From Voacanga thouarsii (taxonomy: Eukaryota; Streptophyta; Magnoliopsida; Gentianales; Apocynaceae), in NCBI GenBank assembly GCA_026120185.1, contig JANUWF010002024.1, positions 1,488,001 to 1,552,000 on the forward strand: a stretch of DNA of 64,000 nt. Direction: 5' to 3'. Within the stretch, counting starts at the first letter, position 1. Each line of letters starts with the position of its first letter. Shown piece by piece: positions 11,272-24,377 of this stretch. The notes under the pieces are model-generated. The model was not told the origin of the DNA, made no database searches, and saw only the letters and a list, made by a program, of their open reading frames with translations. The position numbers and the translations under genes were made by a program.

Positions 11272-12940
11272 TGTTGTGCCCTAGAGGCAATCACTTGTAC
11301 ATTGTATATAACACATTTTATTTTAATAAAAGGCATTATTTATCTTTCAATTTTTTTTATTTACTTTAAGTAATATAACTATTCGATAAAGTCCCTAGTA
11401 CAACACTGTATTAAGGAAATCATGATAGAGATCATGATATGAGATTCCTACTACACTGGATGATGTTAATACTTAAATAGTTCCTAGTCATAGTATTAAT
11501 GAGATAGGACATCATTAATGCGTTAAGACTAGCATGTGTTAGACTTCCTGATTTGATCAGGCGGTGGTTCTCATATCCGTGAATATTGAGATACTCAAAA
11601 TTAAGACATGGATGCTTGTTAATGGAACAAGTTCATTGGATGACTTAGCTTTGAGATAATCACATGGATAACTATTTAGTGCCAGTGATATAATCTCAAT
11701 ATAGCAAACACGCAAGTATCCTTAGATTTGAGATCTCCAAGGTACTTTGTTTGCTGAGCTTTATACTTTAATTCCAATCTTCGGAGCTCAATCGAGGGCT
11801 GCCTATTGGATGGATATTGGGTACATTGTGAGGTAAATGAAAGTAGTTGAAAGAGTTAATAAAGGACTCACCACTCCTAATAGTAGGGGCGAATATCTCA
11901 CGATCACTTGTAAGAATTATTAATCGAAAAGTCCTTGGTCAAGGTGATTGTGTATTGTAAACAGTTTCAATTGATACACATATAAAGTAGTGGATTCCTT
12001 GTACAAGTACTATTGTATTCGAGTCAGAATTAATTCTGGAGGGAGTTGGCACTAATTCCATACTCCAAATCGAATGAGATATTGTATGGTAAAAAAAGTT
12101 AATTGCACTGAAATTTGTTATTGAAGGGTTCATGTCAAGCCACTTAACTTCCTGGACTCTTGGATGGTCATGATATGTTGCTAGATACCGCTCATAATAT
12201 GAGAATATGGGTTTATTAATTGATGAATTAATAAACCAATCCTAATTAGAATTAATAGGATTAATTCTAATTAATTATGGATTATTAATCTCAAAGAAGC
12301 TTGGATTAATTCATGTTCACTACCAATTAACCGAGAAACCTAATAGGTCACACACAATAGATGATTATATACTCAAGATGTTATTTGATAACATAGTGGG
12401 GTTAATTGAGAGAAAAAAAAGTTGTTGTGGACAAATTATAATTAGTTATAATTTGTGGTCCAAGTTGTAATTGTGAAAACTTAATGTTTTCAATTTTGGG
12501 AGGAAAATTTCAAATAACATATAGTAGAGTCACACGAAACCCTAGCTATGGAATTGGACACACGAAATAACAGCTTCTTCTTCCCTCTCATTTTCTCGTT
12601 TTGCTGAAAACGAAAACAACCCTAGCCGCCATCTTTTTCTGCTAGCACAGGAAATTTTGGTGCTTGAGTATTCTTCTGTATGGATTACTGTTAGAGATAT
12701 TCACACACTGTGATTATAGTGGTTAAACGTTCAACCCATGCGGAGTTTGCACAAGAGGATTGCTGGATTGCGCCTCGACTTGAAAAAGAAATTTTGTTCT
12801 TCGGACAATCAAATAATGGTAAAAAGCTGCTACCTTTATTATCTTTAGGTCTTGTTTTTCACACATAGATGGGTCCTGGGATGATATTTCATTTTATTTT
12901 CCGCTGCGCCGTATAGGATACGAGCCTAAGATACCCAACA
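11272..12940 (+). mobile_element. Solo LTR (copia type) inside the pararetrovirus
   Basis: 1669 bp, starting TGTTGTGCCCTAGAGG and ending GATACCCAACA, with inverted TGTTG/CAACA ends. A CCGCTGCGCC block about 40 bp before the 3' end is common near the 3' end of plant copia LTRs and sets plus orientation. No internal retrotransposon sequence is present. The flanks are not a clean 5-bp duplication: ATCTTGTT (11262-11269) and ATCCTGTT (12942-12949) lie two and one bases from the ends. This LTR is unrelated to the family of the other two solo LTRs. Confidence 0.7.
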
Positions 12941-14460
12941 AATCCTGTTCTTTTGTAAGAGTGTTGATGGTTGGTCCTTCTAGATTAGAATGATCAGAAG
13001 AGGATGAAGAAGAAAGATCATCTTTCTATATTTGATTGAACTGTTGTTTAAATTCATCATTGGCTTGATCAGAATCAGATTCAGAAAGAAGAAGATTCTA
13101 AATTTTGTTAAGAACATCATCATTCAAAGAGAGTTCATGAATCTTTTTGGAGAATTTGCAATATCTAGCAACATGACCAGGTTTGTTACATTTGAAATAG
13201 ATAACTATTTTTCACTTAGAAGGCTGAGGCTTGACCTTAGCAGTTTTGGTTTTGGTTGGAGCAAAAAGTGCAGGCCGCTTGGCATGTCTATACTGCTTCC
13301 TATGGCAGGTAGGTTTGGAAAATACTTGGCTTTTGGTCTTATGGTGCCTATGTGGTTTGGCACTACAAGAAGGTAGGCCGAATTGTTCACAGATGGTGCT
13401 TAGATCACGACTTCGCTCGGCACGATCTTTGGCTAATTGTCTTAGAATCTTATCTTGACAACATATTTTAAGAGAAACATGTTGGATTTGGCTAGTCAAC
13501 TAGCCAAATGTGATTTGTTCATAAGGTATAACTCCGTTGTATTGGATTTGAAGTTCTTCATGAACTAAGTCACGAAGAGATTTGCGAAGGCCATCTAGAA
13601 ATTTTTCTTTCTAATATTGGTTGTTTCCATCTGTTCTGGCATAAATTCTAGTAAAGAAGGTATCATTATACCATCTGAAGTCAGACATGGTTTTGCATTT
13701 GAGATTGTTGAGGGTTTCAGTAGATTTTCTCTGAAAATTCTTGGGTTACCTATAAAGGTATTTGCAATGGTGAAAATAAGGGTTGAGACAGCATTTGGGA
13801 TAGGATTACCATCTTGGATGATTGGTTGACCTTCAGAATTGGTTTTGACAGCATGTAAGATGTTATATCTATTTTCCTCTTTGAGTTGTTCATCCCACCA
13901 TCCCTTGAGTTGACTTGTAAAGCCTGCTACAATAATATGGGCAGCTAATTGATCAAAACAGTTATGGGTAGTCCTATAGGCAATGGCTACCATAGTCATT
14001 TGTTAGAGTTTAAACATCATGTTATACTCCAACTAGCCATCTATGTTCCATTCATAGATGTTATATTGTAGGAATTTTGAAGGATGTTTGGACTTTCTTC
14101 CAAAGCAATATTTGGATGGGTGGCTCAAGGATAATAGAGTTTTTGAGGATTTTTTCAATGAAAAGGTCTACCTAATTGAAGAGGTAGGTCATCCAGAGAA
14201 GGAGGAGGAATCTCTGGATTAGGCTCATAATAGCTTTTAGTATCTGAATCATTTTGATTTAAAACAGAAATAGAATGTTAGGAACCAACAGGCTGTTGAG
14301 GAATTGAAGGAGATGCTGATTCTGGGATCATAGATTTCTCTATTTTAGCTATCCTTCTTTGAAGTTCAGTAAGAAGAGGCTTCTCTGAAGTCTTTTTGTT
14401 GAGCCCTTTCCTATACTGGAGAGGAATCCCATAAGGTTTGAAAAGAAAAGTGGAGGAAGT
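12941..14460 (-). pseudogene. Pararetrovirus coat-protein region with zinc knuckle
   Basis: The frame 13595-13999 gives a coat-protein core with YRTTHNCFDQLAAHIIVAGF and LKGWWDEQLKEENRY. After a frameshift, 13212-13499 carries a very basic tract (KPHRHHKTKSQVF). This is followed by a zinc knuckle at about 13145-13200, in which FKCNKPGHVARYC keeps Cys-His-Cys but the first cysteine reads tyrosine. An acidic C-terminus follows (to 12941). The domain packages viral nucleic acid. The solo LTR at 11272-12940 separates it from the protease region. Confidence 0.75.
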
Positions 14461-14524
14461 TGAAGAACTTGAAGAGGTACTAGATATAGGTTTATCCTGT
14501 TGGAAGGAGTACTCGGTTTTGAAA

Positions 14525-14818
14525 TCAAATATTCACCAATAGGTTATAAATATTTATTTTTATAATTATTTTCTCATAAAGATTTTGAATAACTTTAGAA
14601 TGAAGCATATCGTCCTCTTTGTCCTTTCTTTTAAAAAGAGAGGCTTCAATTTGCTCAGTCCCAAAAAGAATTTTGATCTTTTGGCCAAGAGAAAATTTAG
14701 AAGAAATTGTTGTTCCTAGGATAGTTTGCCAAAGTTTTAAAACATTAATAGTTGAAGCAAAAGGGAAATCAATTTTTTTTAACATTAGCATATGCTTCAA
14801 ACCATAAAAAGAAGTCAA
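14525..14818 (-). pseudogene. Pararetrovirus polyprotein segment between movement and coat domains
   Basis: A 97-codon open stretch on the minus strand, lysine- and isoleucine-rich, with the block FPFASTINVLKLWQTILG. It lies between the movement-protein and coat regions in the expected order. I know no enzymatic motif in it. It is one of the better preserved parts of the viral copy. Confidence 0.55.
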
Positions 14819-14849
14819 TTTTTTTAACTGAATTTAAAAATTCATAATA

Positions 14850-15705
14850 AAAATCTTAGACCTGTTGTCTAGCATATCCTTAAAATTGTTCAAAGAACTA
14901 AGTTCTTTTTGAAAGATTTAAAGGAGAATAGAATTCTTCTCTAAGTCATTTTTTGTCAATTACAAAAGGAATTTGTAAATCAGTTTGTAAAATATTAAAT
15001 TCTCCAATCATAGCAAAATAGCTTGGAGATGCAGGACTTTCCAATTCAATATCATATGAGTCTGGCTGGACTGCATATCTAGCTTGAGGAATTTTAGGTT
15101 CAGGATTGATACCTTGTAGATGGTAGCTACAGAGGATACTGAATATCTAGGAGGTTGGACGTTTGATGAAGACGCATGAGATTGAGGAAAGGAAAACCTT
15201 TGACTGAGAGATATTTGGAAAGCTATTTCCAAATATCCATAAGAGAATTGATTGATGTTTGACATAGTGGTGTTTTCTAGTTTTACAGAAGGAAATAACT
15301 AGTTAGAAGGAAGACTAACCTAGTTCCATAAGATCGATTTTGGAATGGAAAGATGAGATCTTTGCAAATCCATTTGGAAGAGAACTGGTTCACCTTTATG
15401 AGACATTCTCATTGCTTCAGTATTAAAGGCAGAAGTCATAGCCTTATACTATATACAATATATGATGGCGGTAAGAAGAGAACCTGTTTTGATTTTGTGA
15501 TTTGCAGTCTTGACATTAGGAGTCAGAGCATCTAAAAGATTTTGATCTTTAAGAGAGATTGTAAAATTTGAAAAAATATCAAAATAAACTGGACCACTGC
15601 ATAGGTTGGTTTTAACTATATCTAAGAGTGAATCATTGAAGTTGAGAAATCTGGTATCTCGAAGACATAAAAGGAGAGAAATATCAAGGCCTTATCTAGA
15701 AATAG
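14850..15705 (-). pseudogene. Pararetrovirus movement-protein (30K superfamily) region
   Basis: Minus-strand reading from the Sirevirus edge gives a 30K-type movement-protein core, with a segment containing DISLLLCLRDTRF and, further on, NLCSGPVYFDIF and FTISLKDQNLLDAL. These proteins let plant viruses move through plasmodesmata. Premature stops interrupt it near 15696 and 15447, and later frames (15008-15265) are shifted. No active product is expected. Confidence 0.7.
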
Positions 15706-17010
15706 TGTTAGCCATAAGGGCTTTCTCCTATGTTTTGACTTATGACAAACATTGATGTGAACTAACTTGTATAATCTATATGTGATAGGACATGTTTGAC
15801 CTTAGTTCTTCTAAGGCATTCAAGTATGATTGATAAGCAACTTTTCAGCAATGAAATTCAAGTATGGAAGATAAAAAAGAAGTTCAAAGTATATGGGATT
15901 GCATACCAAGAAGTCCTTATAGAAGAACTTTAGACTAAGAAGTGTTATTAAGGTAATTCTTATTAATTCCTATGTCTTTTTATCTTTTGATTCAATTGAT
16001 TTCTACCTTGAAGCACATAATAAAAAAGATTTCAAAGTTTTGAAAATCACAGAATTTTGGATTGAGTAGTTTTGGATGTTTCTGCATCCAAAAGATTCGT
16101 CCAAAATCCTATAAACAGTGTTGAAATGTTTTTGCCTGAAAAAGTGTCATTTGAGACTTACTTTTTGGATGCATCGTTTTCCGAAACTTGAGTCCAAAAC
16201 ACAGGTAAATTTAATAGAAAAATTATAGCCGTTTTATAACCGGTGGTACTTCACTTTTTGCCTCTATAAATAGCTTCTGAACAAGATTATACACAAGATT
16301 TTTGTGACATTCTTCCAAGAAACACTATTGCTCAACAGTTTATAAAAATTTTCTTTTATCAAGAACTTCAAAGTGAACTCATATTGTGTCAAAGGTAAAA
16401 GTGTTTGTGCTTTATACCTTAGAGAACATCTGCTCAAACAAGTGAGCTTTTACTATTCTATTGATATTCAATCTCCTTTTGTAGTACAAGGTTATGGTGT
16501 AAAACCCATTTGTGATGAACCTTGATATGAGTGTTTGACTGAGAGGTTTTGGAAAATCAAGTGTGGTGATCCTCTCGTATATGTGGTATGATTGTAGTAC
16601 AAGGTTATGGTGTAAAATCCATTTGGGGTGAACCTTTATGTGAGTGTTTGATTGGGAGATTTTGGAAAACCAAGTGTGGTGATCCTCTCTTGTATGTGGT
16701 ACGGTTTGATTTCATTAAGTAAAGTAAATGAAATCTGGTTGAAAATCTTTAAGTGTGAGCTTAAGGTAGTGGACGTAGATCTAACCACTATACATTTTGT
16801 GTCTCATTTCCTTTCATATGATACTGACTGCTTTGTATTTCTATCTTTAGTCTGAATCTGAATATATCTCAAAGAGTTCTTGGATAACTTTTTTTGTCAC
16901 CATAAAGTCAGTCCAAGAAACTTGATGATCGTTATTATTCTGTATATCAGACGATTTGAAATTTTTTTTAGTTTGCCAAAAACCTTATTCACCCCCTCTA
17001 AGGTTTTTCA
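15706..17010 (+). repeat. 5' LTR of the Sirevirus
   Basis: 1305 bp, TGTTAGCCATAAGGG...AAGGTTTTTCA. It contains an internal tandem duplication of about 113 bp (16481-16593 and 16594-16706), also present in the 3' LTR, so it predates integration. A TATA-like CTATAAATAG lies at 16263-16272. Confidence 0.93.
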
Positions 17011-17012
17011 TT

Positions 17013-17025
17013 TAGTATCAGAGCT
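17013..17025 (+). other. Sirevirus primer-binding site
   Basis: TAGTATCAGAGCT, two bases after the LTR end. It matches the iMet-type TGGTATCAGAGC except for one base. Confidence 0.8.
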
Positions 17026-17070
17026 TGGTTTACATATTCTTAGTTTAACAACCTTGTAGAAAAGATCTTC

Positions 17071-18930
17071 ATGGCAAGCTCATAATCTCTTCCATATGTT
17101 AAAGGATTTTCAACAAATCGACCTCATTTGTTCAATGGAAGCAACTATACATTCTGGAAAAATAGAATGAAAATTTATGTGTATTCTATCAACTTTGAGT
17201 TATGGAGTTTGATAGAAAATGGTCCTTTTATTCTGTCAAAATTGTTGATGGCATAAAATTACCTAAACAGAATGATGAGTTTAGTGTGGAAGACAATGCT
17301 AAGATGACTTTAAATTTTCAGGCTATGAACATTTTATGTTGTGCACCAAATGCGACTGAATACAATCAAGTTAGTGATTGTTATGTAACCCATGAAATGT
17401 GAAAATTACTTAAAGTCATCCATGAGGGGACAAACTAAGTCAAAGAATCAAAATTGGGGCTTCTAATTCATGATTATGAATTATTCACAATGAAGCCGAA
17501 TGAAAGCATCACTGATATGTTCACGAGATTCACTAATATCTCAAATGATCTTAAAGCCTACGGGAAGATTTATTCCCTTGGGGAAAAAAATTGAAAAATT
17601 TTAGATGCCTTACAAAAAAGCTAGTAGCTTAAAGCTCTTGCAGTGGAAGAATCCAAGGATTTAAAATCCTTACCAACCGAAGAGCTGATCGGATCTCTTT
17701 TAACTCATGAGATGAAACTTAAAAGGTTTCAAGAATCTAATGATCATGATAGAGGTAAAAAGGAAATAGCATTGAAAGTTGAAAATAAAGATAAAGAAAC
17801 AAGTCTATCGGATAGCAGTGAGGATATGGAAATGGACAATGAAGATTTGGCTATTATAGCAAAAAAATTTAGAAGAATGCTCAACAAAAGGAACTACAAA
17901 TGAGGAAAGAAGTTTGTGAGAAAGAAAGGACAAACCCCAACATTCAAACCTCAATGTTATGAATGTAAAAGCATTGATTACTTCATTGCAGATTGTCTAG
18001 TTGCAAAAGGTAAGGATGGAAGAACGCTTAGAAAGAAGAAAGACCTAAAGACAAAGAAAGGTAAAGGATTGATGGAAACTTAGGACTTAAATAGGACTGA
18101 ATCTGAAGATAAAGAGTCTAAGAATGAAACTGCTAACATACGCTTCATGGCCTTGGAAAACGAGGTAAACTCTTCTACATCTAATTTCATGTCTAATTCG
18201 CTTATATCTATGATTGAAAAGTATGATGATCCGAATGAGCTGTTAATTGATATGTTTCATGAACTAAAAAAACTATCCAGAAAAAATAAAGAAATGAAGT
18301 TGAAGATTAACTATTTGATGGAAGAGAATGAAATGTTATTAAATGATAACAAAATGTCTCTTAAGTCACATATGAATGCTATTATTGAAAAAGATGTAAT
18401 CATGACTACTTTGCAATATGCATCTCTGGAAAATAGAAATTTGTGTGATAGAATTCAAACTCTTGAAAGTATGGTTAGCACTTTTAATGACTTGAAAAAT
18501 AGAGTCATTGATCTTACCACTTGTATTAAAAAATTTACAAATGGTAAAAGTAATCTAGAAAAATTACTCTGAACTCAACATCAAGTTGGAAACCGAAATG
18601 GCTTAGGATAAAGATATGAAGATAAGGACAAAATTTACAAGCCTAAATTTGTTAATGTTGGAAATTGAAATGGTTTAGGATATGGACATGAGAATAAGGA
18701 CAAAAATAACAAGTCTCAATTTGTTAAATCTGCATTATGTTACAGAACACACAAAGCTTGCACATATTGTGAAAAATCGGGATATATAGTTTCAAGATAT
18801 CTTATTAAAAGAAAAGTGGAATCTGGTAGATTAACATTCTGAAAAATCAAAGGAAATGTTACTAACCTTCATGGACCCAAGAAAGTACGGGTACCAAAAA
18901 TCATTCCTCTTTCCTATGTATAGACACATT
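17071..18930 (+). pseudogene. Sirevirus gag remnant
   Basis: Begins with an ATG after the PBS (17071; a stop at the fifth codon) and contains the copia Gag start block FNGSNYTFWKNRMKIY. A middle segment (17643-17903), a zinc knuckle at 17955-17996 (CYECKSIDYFIADC, histidine replaced by tyrosine), a strong coiled-coil stretch (18147-18572) and a second decayed knuckle near 18755-18800 follow, ending in KKVRVPKIIPLS typical of Sirevirus Gag-Pol. Several stops and frameshifts; not functional. Confidence 0.8.
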
Positions 18931-18971
18931 CTTTAAGCTTCACCAAGTGGTTCTTGGACAACGGTTGTTAT

Positions 18972-20946
18972 TGATTAAAGCGAAACAGAGGAAGGCATGC
19001 TTTGCGAAAGCAAAAAAAAAAAAAAAAAATGGAGACAAAAAAAACGAAGCACAAGCATTGATTCAATACCTCTATGCGCCTTAAGCCTCTTTGGCTGTGA
19101 AGAAGTCGACTGAACCGCAGGGATAACTCCTTTTTCCCTTCTTGATGAAGTCTCCAGTTGAAATCCCGCTATCCTCCTACTTCGCCTTGTTTGCATGAAT
19201 GTCAAAGTTTTCGGAATCTCAGAATATTCCATTACCTCAATCTTTGTTGGTGAAACAAAAGGTGAGGAGGAAGGTCTCAACGTTCTTGATTTTCTTACTA
19301 TTGATTAGCAATATCAAGAACAATGAAAAACAGCAGTCACGAGAAAGAGAGGAAAGGAAAAAAAAAAGGCTTGGTTTTTTTTTTTACAAAGACATGAGTG
19401 TCTTGCAAAAACCACGGTATCTAATATCAGATAACAATATCCCCAAGGATTTGATATTTCAAACACCCAAATGTTATCAATAGAGTGAGTTTGGCTTAGC
19501 CTTACACTCTTTTGTACCATATTTGGAAAAACCCTATAGTCTAGGTTATTAGACTAAAATAATATTTATTATTTTTTTTGGACCCAAAGAGCCCAAAATA
19601 ATAAACATTAATTATTTAGTTTTCGAGCTTATAGAAATAACCTAATAAATAATTAATGAGTCCAAACGAACCAAAAATAATTAAACATTAATTATTTATT
19701 TCCCGGGCTTATAGAAATAACCCAATAAATAATTAAACAAGCATTTTTCTATCTAATTTAAGCCCAGGTTAATTTTCTAATTATTCAAACTGGACTTAGG
19801 CCCTGAATAATTAATTAACCAATTAAACCAGATAATAAATTTCTCTCAACTTATCTTTATTTATTTTTATTTCAATCCAATAATAAATTTGATTTCCTGA
19901 ATAAAATAAAATCCTCTTTAACTGAGACCTATTCCTCAACCCAAAATTAATTAGGACTTACGGGCTATTTCGAGGACCAAAAAGACACATCACCTTGGCT
20001 ACTAAAATGATCAAAATACCCCTGCTATATAAATAGTTGTATTTTACGTTTTAAATATTTTCTAATATCACCATAAGAAAATATTGACCCCAAAGACAAT
20101 GCTGCATTAGCAAAGTCTCCGACCACAGGTTGAATGACTAAAATACCCCTCTACACATCGTCGTGCATTTAGAGAGAAAGAAGTATACTAACATCTCTTT
20201 AAATGGCATCTACCATCCTTAGGCTTCTAGTCCAATGATCCACGACTTCTTAGAGTGTTTCCGCTTTCCAAGGAAGCTACCCTAAAGCAAACATCCAAGT
20301 CATGTTTCCCAGGGCCCTGAACATTTAGATCATTCAGACAACCACAATGGGCGATATTGTATAGAAACTATCTTGTACAAGTCTGTCTTAACTAACTAGT
20401 TACATATACCCAATATACAAGTATATTGGTTCTACGATAGAACCTCAACTAAAGCATATCAAAGTACATGCTTCCAGCTTTGTTAGACTACCAACTCATA
20501 CTCAAGCCGTAGAGTATTAGTCCATGCTGTAGCAGTAGTAGTTTAAGTTTCTACCAAATAGTACTTTAAGAAACCGCTACTGCAAGTCCTGTTCTACGTA
20601 TTCGAAATATGCTTATGTCATGAAGTGAGTGGACTACTCACTAGCTAAAGGTAAGCCATCCCCCAATTGGAATTCATAACATAATAATCTAAATATGATG
20701 AGATTCCCATCCTCATCAATCGGTTAAGAACAAATATTTATATGTTAAATAACCCATGATCCATACCTTACTGTGAAAGACCACCATTCACATGGATCAC
20801 TTATTTAAACACAATGGGTCTTTTTCAAATGAGATTGTGCACAAATAAAATGTAAATTCACAAACAATTTCTGAAAATAAATTCTTTTATTAAAATATTC
20901 GATATTTACATCAGAAATCTAGTCTAAGAGGACATATTTTTCAACA
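18972..20946 (-). mobile_element. Solo LTR nested in the Sirevirus protease region
   Basis: 1975 bp, minus orientation (TGTTGAAAAATATGTCC...CTTTAATCA). It is flanked by GTTAT (18967-18971) and GTTGT (20947-20951), a 5-bp duplication with one change. No PBS or internal sequence adjoins it, so it is a solo LTR. It is homologous to the LTR at 33865-35884 and, over the conserved blocks, to the LTR at 3973-5329. Frames inside (18975-19280, 19199-19483) are not genes. Confidence 0.85.
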
Positions 20947-20951
20947 GTTGT

Positions 20952-23919
20952 CTGAGATAAGAAGAAAGGAAAGATTCTTGGCATTGGAAATATTGGTAAA
21001 GGTTCCTTAACTATTATAAAACAAGTATTACTTATTAATGATTTGAAATATAACTTGCTTAGCATTAGCCAACTATGTGATAATGGCTGTAAAGTCATTT
21101 TTGAAAATGATTCTTGTTCTATAATGGACAGCTCAAATCTTGAAACAATCTCTATTGCTAAACGTATTGGAAATGTATATGTGTTCTATCTAAATAACCT
21201 TATAGCTAATGGTATTAGATGCCTATCCGTATATGGCAATGATGGTTATCTTTGGCATAGAAGATTAGGTCATGTATATTTTGATTTACTAAATAAACTA
21301 TCTTCAAAAGAGCTTATTAGGGAACTACCCAAAATGAAGTTTGATAAAAGTAAAATTTGTGATGCATGCCAATTTGGAAAACAAATCAAAACCTCTTTTA
21401 AACTCAAGAAAATGATTTCAACTTCAAAACCTTTTGAATTAATTCATATAGATTTGTTTGGACCAATGAGGACTTTTAGTCTTGGAGGTAAGAAGTATGC
21501 ATATGTACTAATTGGTGATTTCTCTAAATTCACTTGGACTTTATTTTTTGGACAAAAGGATGAAGCCTTTTCAGAAATTTCAAAACTGATTAAATGTGTC
21601 CAAAACTCTATTGGATGTAAACTGATTTCTATTAGAAGTGATAATGGTAAAAAATTTTGTAATAATGAATTTACACACTTCTGTGATGAAAATGTAGTAT
21701 TTCACAAATTTTCAGCAGTCAAAACCTCTCAACAAAATGGTGTTGTTGAGAGGAAAAATCGCACTTTGCAAGAAATGGCTAGATCTATGCTTTGTGAAAA
21801 TGCCTTTCCAAAATACTTTTGGGCTGAACTATTAATACAGCTTGCTATATAGTAAACCGAGTTATGTTGAGACCGTTTTTGAGAAAAACACCTTTTGAAC
21901 TTATGTTTGATAAAATTCCATCAATCTCTTATTTTAAAGTATTTAACCGTAAATATTTTATCCTAAATACCTGAGACAAACTTGGAAAATTTGACAGAAA
22001 ATCCGATGAGGCCATATTTCTTGGATACTCTTCCAACAAAAAGGCATATAGAGTGTATAACAAAAGAACTCTTTGTGTGGAAGAATCCGTGCATGTTGTG
22101 TTTGATGAATATAACATTTATGCTTCAAAAAGAGATAATGATGATGATGTAGGAAGTCAAATTAGATCAACTCAAAGCTCCACCACTAGATACTCATGCA
22201 AAAGAAGAAGAAATTAAAGAGCTGCAAGCTGAATAAGGAAAAGAACAAACTGAAGATTCTACAAATTAACATTTGCCAAAAGATTAGAAATACAAAACAG
22301 GTCATCCCAAAGAACAAATCATTAGTGATCCAAACTATGGAGTTAAAACTAGACGGTATTTCATTGACAACTTTACTTTTCTCTCAAATATAGAACCTAA
22401 CTGTATTAATATAGTATTGCATGATGAATTTTGGATTATTGCTATGCAAGAAGAATTAAACCAATTTGAAAGAAATAAAGTTTGGAAACTTGTCCCTAGA
22501 CCTCTTGATCGTCCTGTTATTGGTACCAAATGGGTATTTAGAAATAAATTTGATGAAAATGGAGCTGTGATTAGAAATAAAGCTAAATTAGTCGCCCAAG
22601 GATTTAATCAAGAAGAAGGTATTGATTATGATGAGACATTCGCACCTGTTGTTAGACTAGAATCCATAAGAATACTTCTTACTTTTGCATCTTTAAAAAA
22701 CTTCATGCTCTATCAAATGGATATTAAGAGTGCATTCCTAAATGGTTTTATTGAGGAGGAAGTATGTGTTGAATAACCTCCTGGTTTTATTCATGAGCAT
22801 TTTCCAAATCATGTTTTTAAACTTTCTAAAGCTCTTTATGGATTAAAGTAAGCTCGAAGCGCTTGGTATGAGAGGCTTAGTGGTTTCTTGATTTCAAAAG
22901 GTTTTTCAAGAGGTTTGATTGATACCACATTGTTCATCAAATCTAATAATTTTGGTGATCTATTAATTGTTCAAATCTATATTGATGATATCATTTTTTG
23001 TGCTACTAACGGCTCTTTGTGAAAGATGTTTGCTAAGACAATGCAGCAAGAATTCGAAATGAGTATGATGGGAGAACTAAGCTTCTTTCTCGGACTGAAA
23101 ATTAAGCAAACCAAGGATGAGATCTTCATAAATCAAGCTAAGCATGCAAAGGAGTTGCTCAAAAAGTTTGGAATAAATGAAGCAAAAGAAACCTGCACAC
23201 CTATGAGTACTTCTATAAAACTTGATCAAGATAAAAAGGGTAAGAAAGTAGATGAACATAAGTATAGAGGTATGATTGGAAGTCTACTTTATCTTACTGC
23301 TAGCCGACCAGACATTATGTTCTCAATATATTTTTGTGCTCATTTTCAATCTTGTCCAAATGAATCATATCTATGTGCAGTAAAATGCATACTTCGATAT
23401 TTTATTGGCACATATGATTATAGCTTATGGTATCCTCACACTAATACATTTGATCTTATAGGATACATTGATGCAAATTATGCAAGCTGTAAAGTTGAAA
23501 GAAAAAGTACTAGTGGCCATTGTCAATTTTTTAAACACTCTCTTATGTCATGGCACAGCAAAAAGCAGGCGTGTGTATCCTTATCCACCACTAAGGCTGA
23601 ATACATTGCAACCAGTAGTTGTTGTGCTCAAATTTTGTGGATAAAGAATACATTGCTAGATTTTAGTCTTAACTTTAATTGCGTACCTATATTATGTGAT
23701 AATATAAGTGCTATTAATCTAATAAAAAATCATGTTCAACATTTTAGGACAAAGCATATAGAAGTTAAATATCATTTCATCCGAGATCATGTGCTTAAAG
23801 GCGATATGTCTGTTGAATATATTTCAACTGATGAACAACTTGTAGATATTTTCACTAAACCTCTAGCTGAAGAAATATTCAATAACCTGAGAAGAGGTTT
23901 GGGAATTACAAAAATATGA
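20952..23919 (+). pseudogene. Sirevirus pol remnant: (protease edge), integrase, reverse transcriptase, RNase H
   Basis: The protease is cut by the solo LTR; the left edge ends in WFLDNGC, where D-S-G is expected. The 21043-21852 frame has GAG-pre-integrase (WHRRLGH, CDACQFGK) and integrase with Asp in HIDLFGP, Asp in RSDNGKKF and Glu in VVERKNRTLQ. A one-base loss near 21833 shifts the frame. RT follows at 22417-23010 with YIDD intact (IYIDDIIF, near 22980) but with in-frame stops near 22776, 22851 and 23022. RNase H occupies 23026-23919 (CVSLSTTKAEY, then CDNISAINL) and closes with FTKPLAEEIF. Integrase and RT catalytic residues are kept, yet the frame is broken. Confidence 0.9.
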
Positions 23920-24377
23920 TATTTAAACTTTTGGCATAAGTCTTCTTTATTTTGTAGGATTAGTGAAGAAAAAGGTTTTTGGAAACAGTGTTTGTATCTA
24001 AAACACACCAATAACTGTTTGGACGCAATATTTAAGTCTAAATCCTGCATTCAAAATACATTTCTGAAAAAGTCTCGTTTAGATGATTATTTCGGGTTGG
24101 GTCAAAATCCAAAACATTCTTTTATATATATATACTCTATATTTTTCCTTATTCAAATTTTTTAATTTCAAAAAGTTGGTTTGCGCGTTTCTTTAAACTT
24201 CTGTGAAAAATTTATCTTTTCAATGCACTTTATATCACATTGCTCCAGACATTCAAAGCACTCTGATTTTTCTCCAAACCCTTGTAACCGAAATCCTCCA
24301 AAACTCTCTGTGTTCTTCTTCTTCAAAGAAAATTGCCAGTCCAAAAAGTAAAAGCCCTAATCTTACGAATAGCAAAA

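Noticed and set aside
13032..13829. Plus-strand frames over the coat-protein region
   Set aside because: They oppose minus-strand frames that carry the basic tract and zinc knuckle of a pararetrovirus coat protein.
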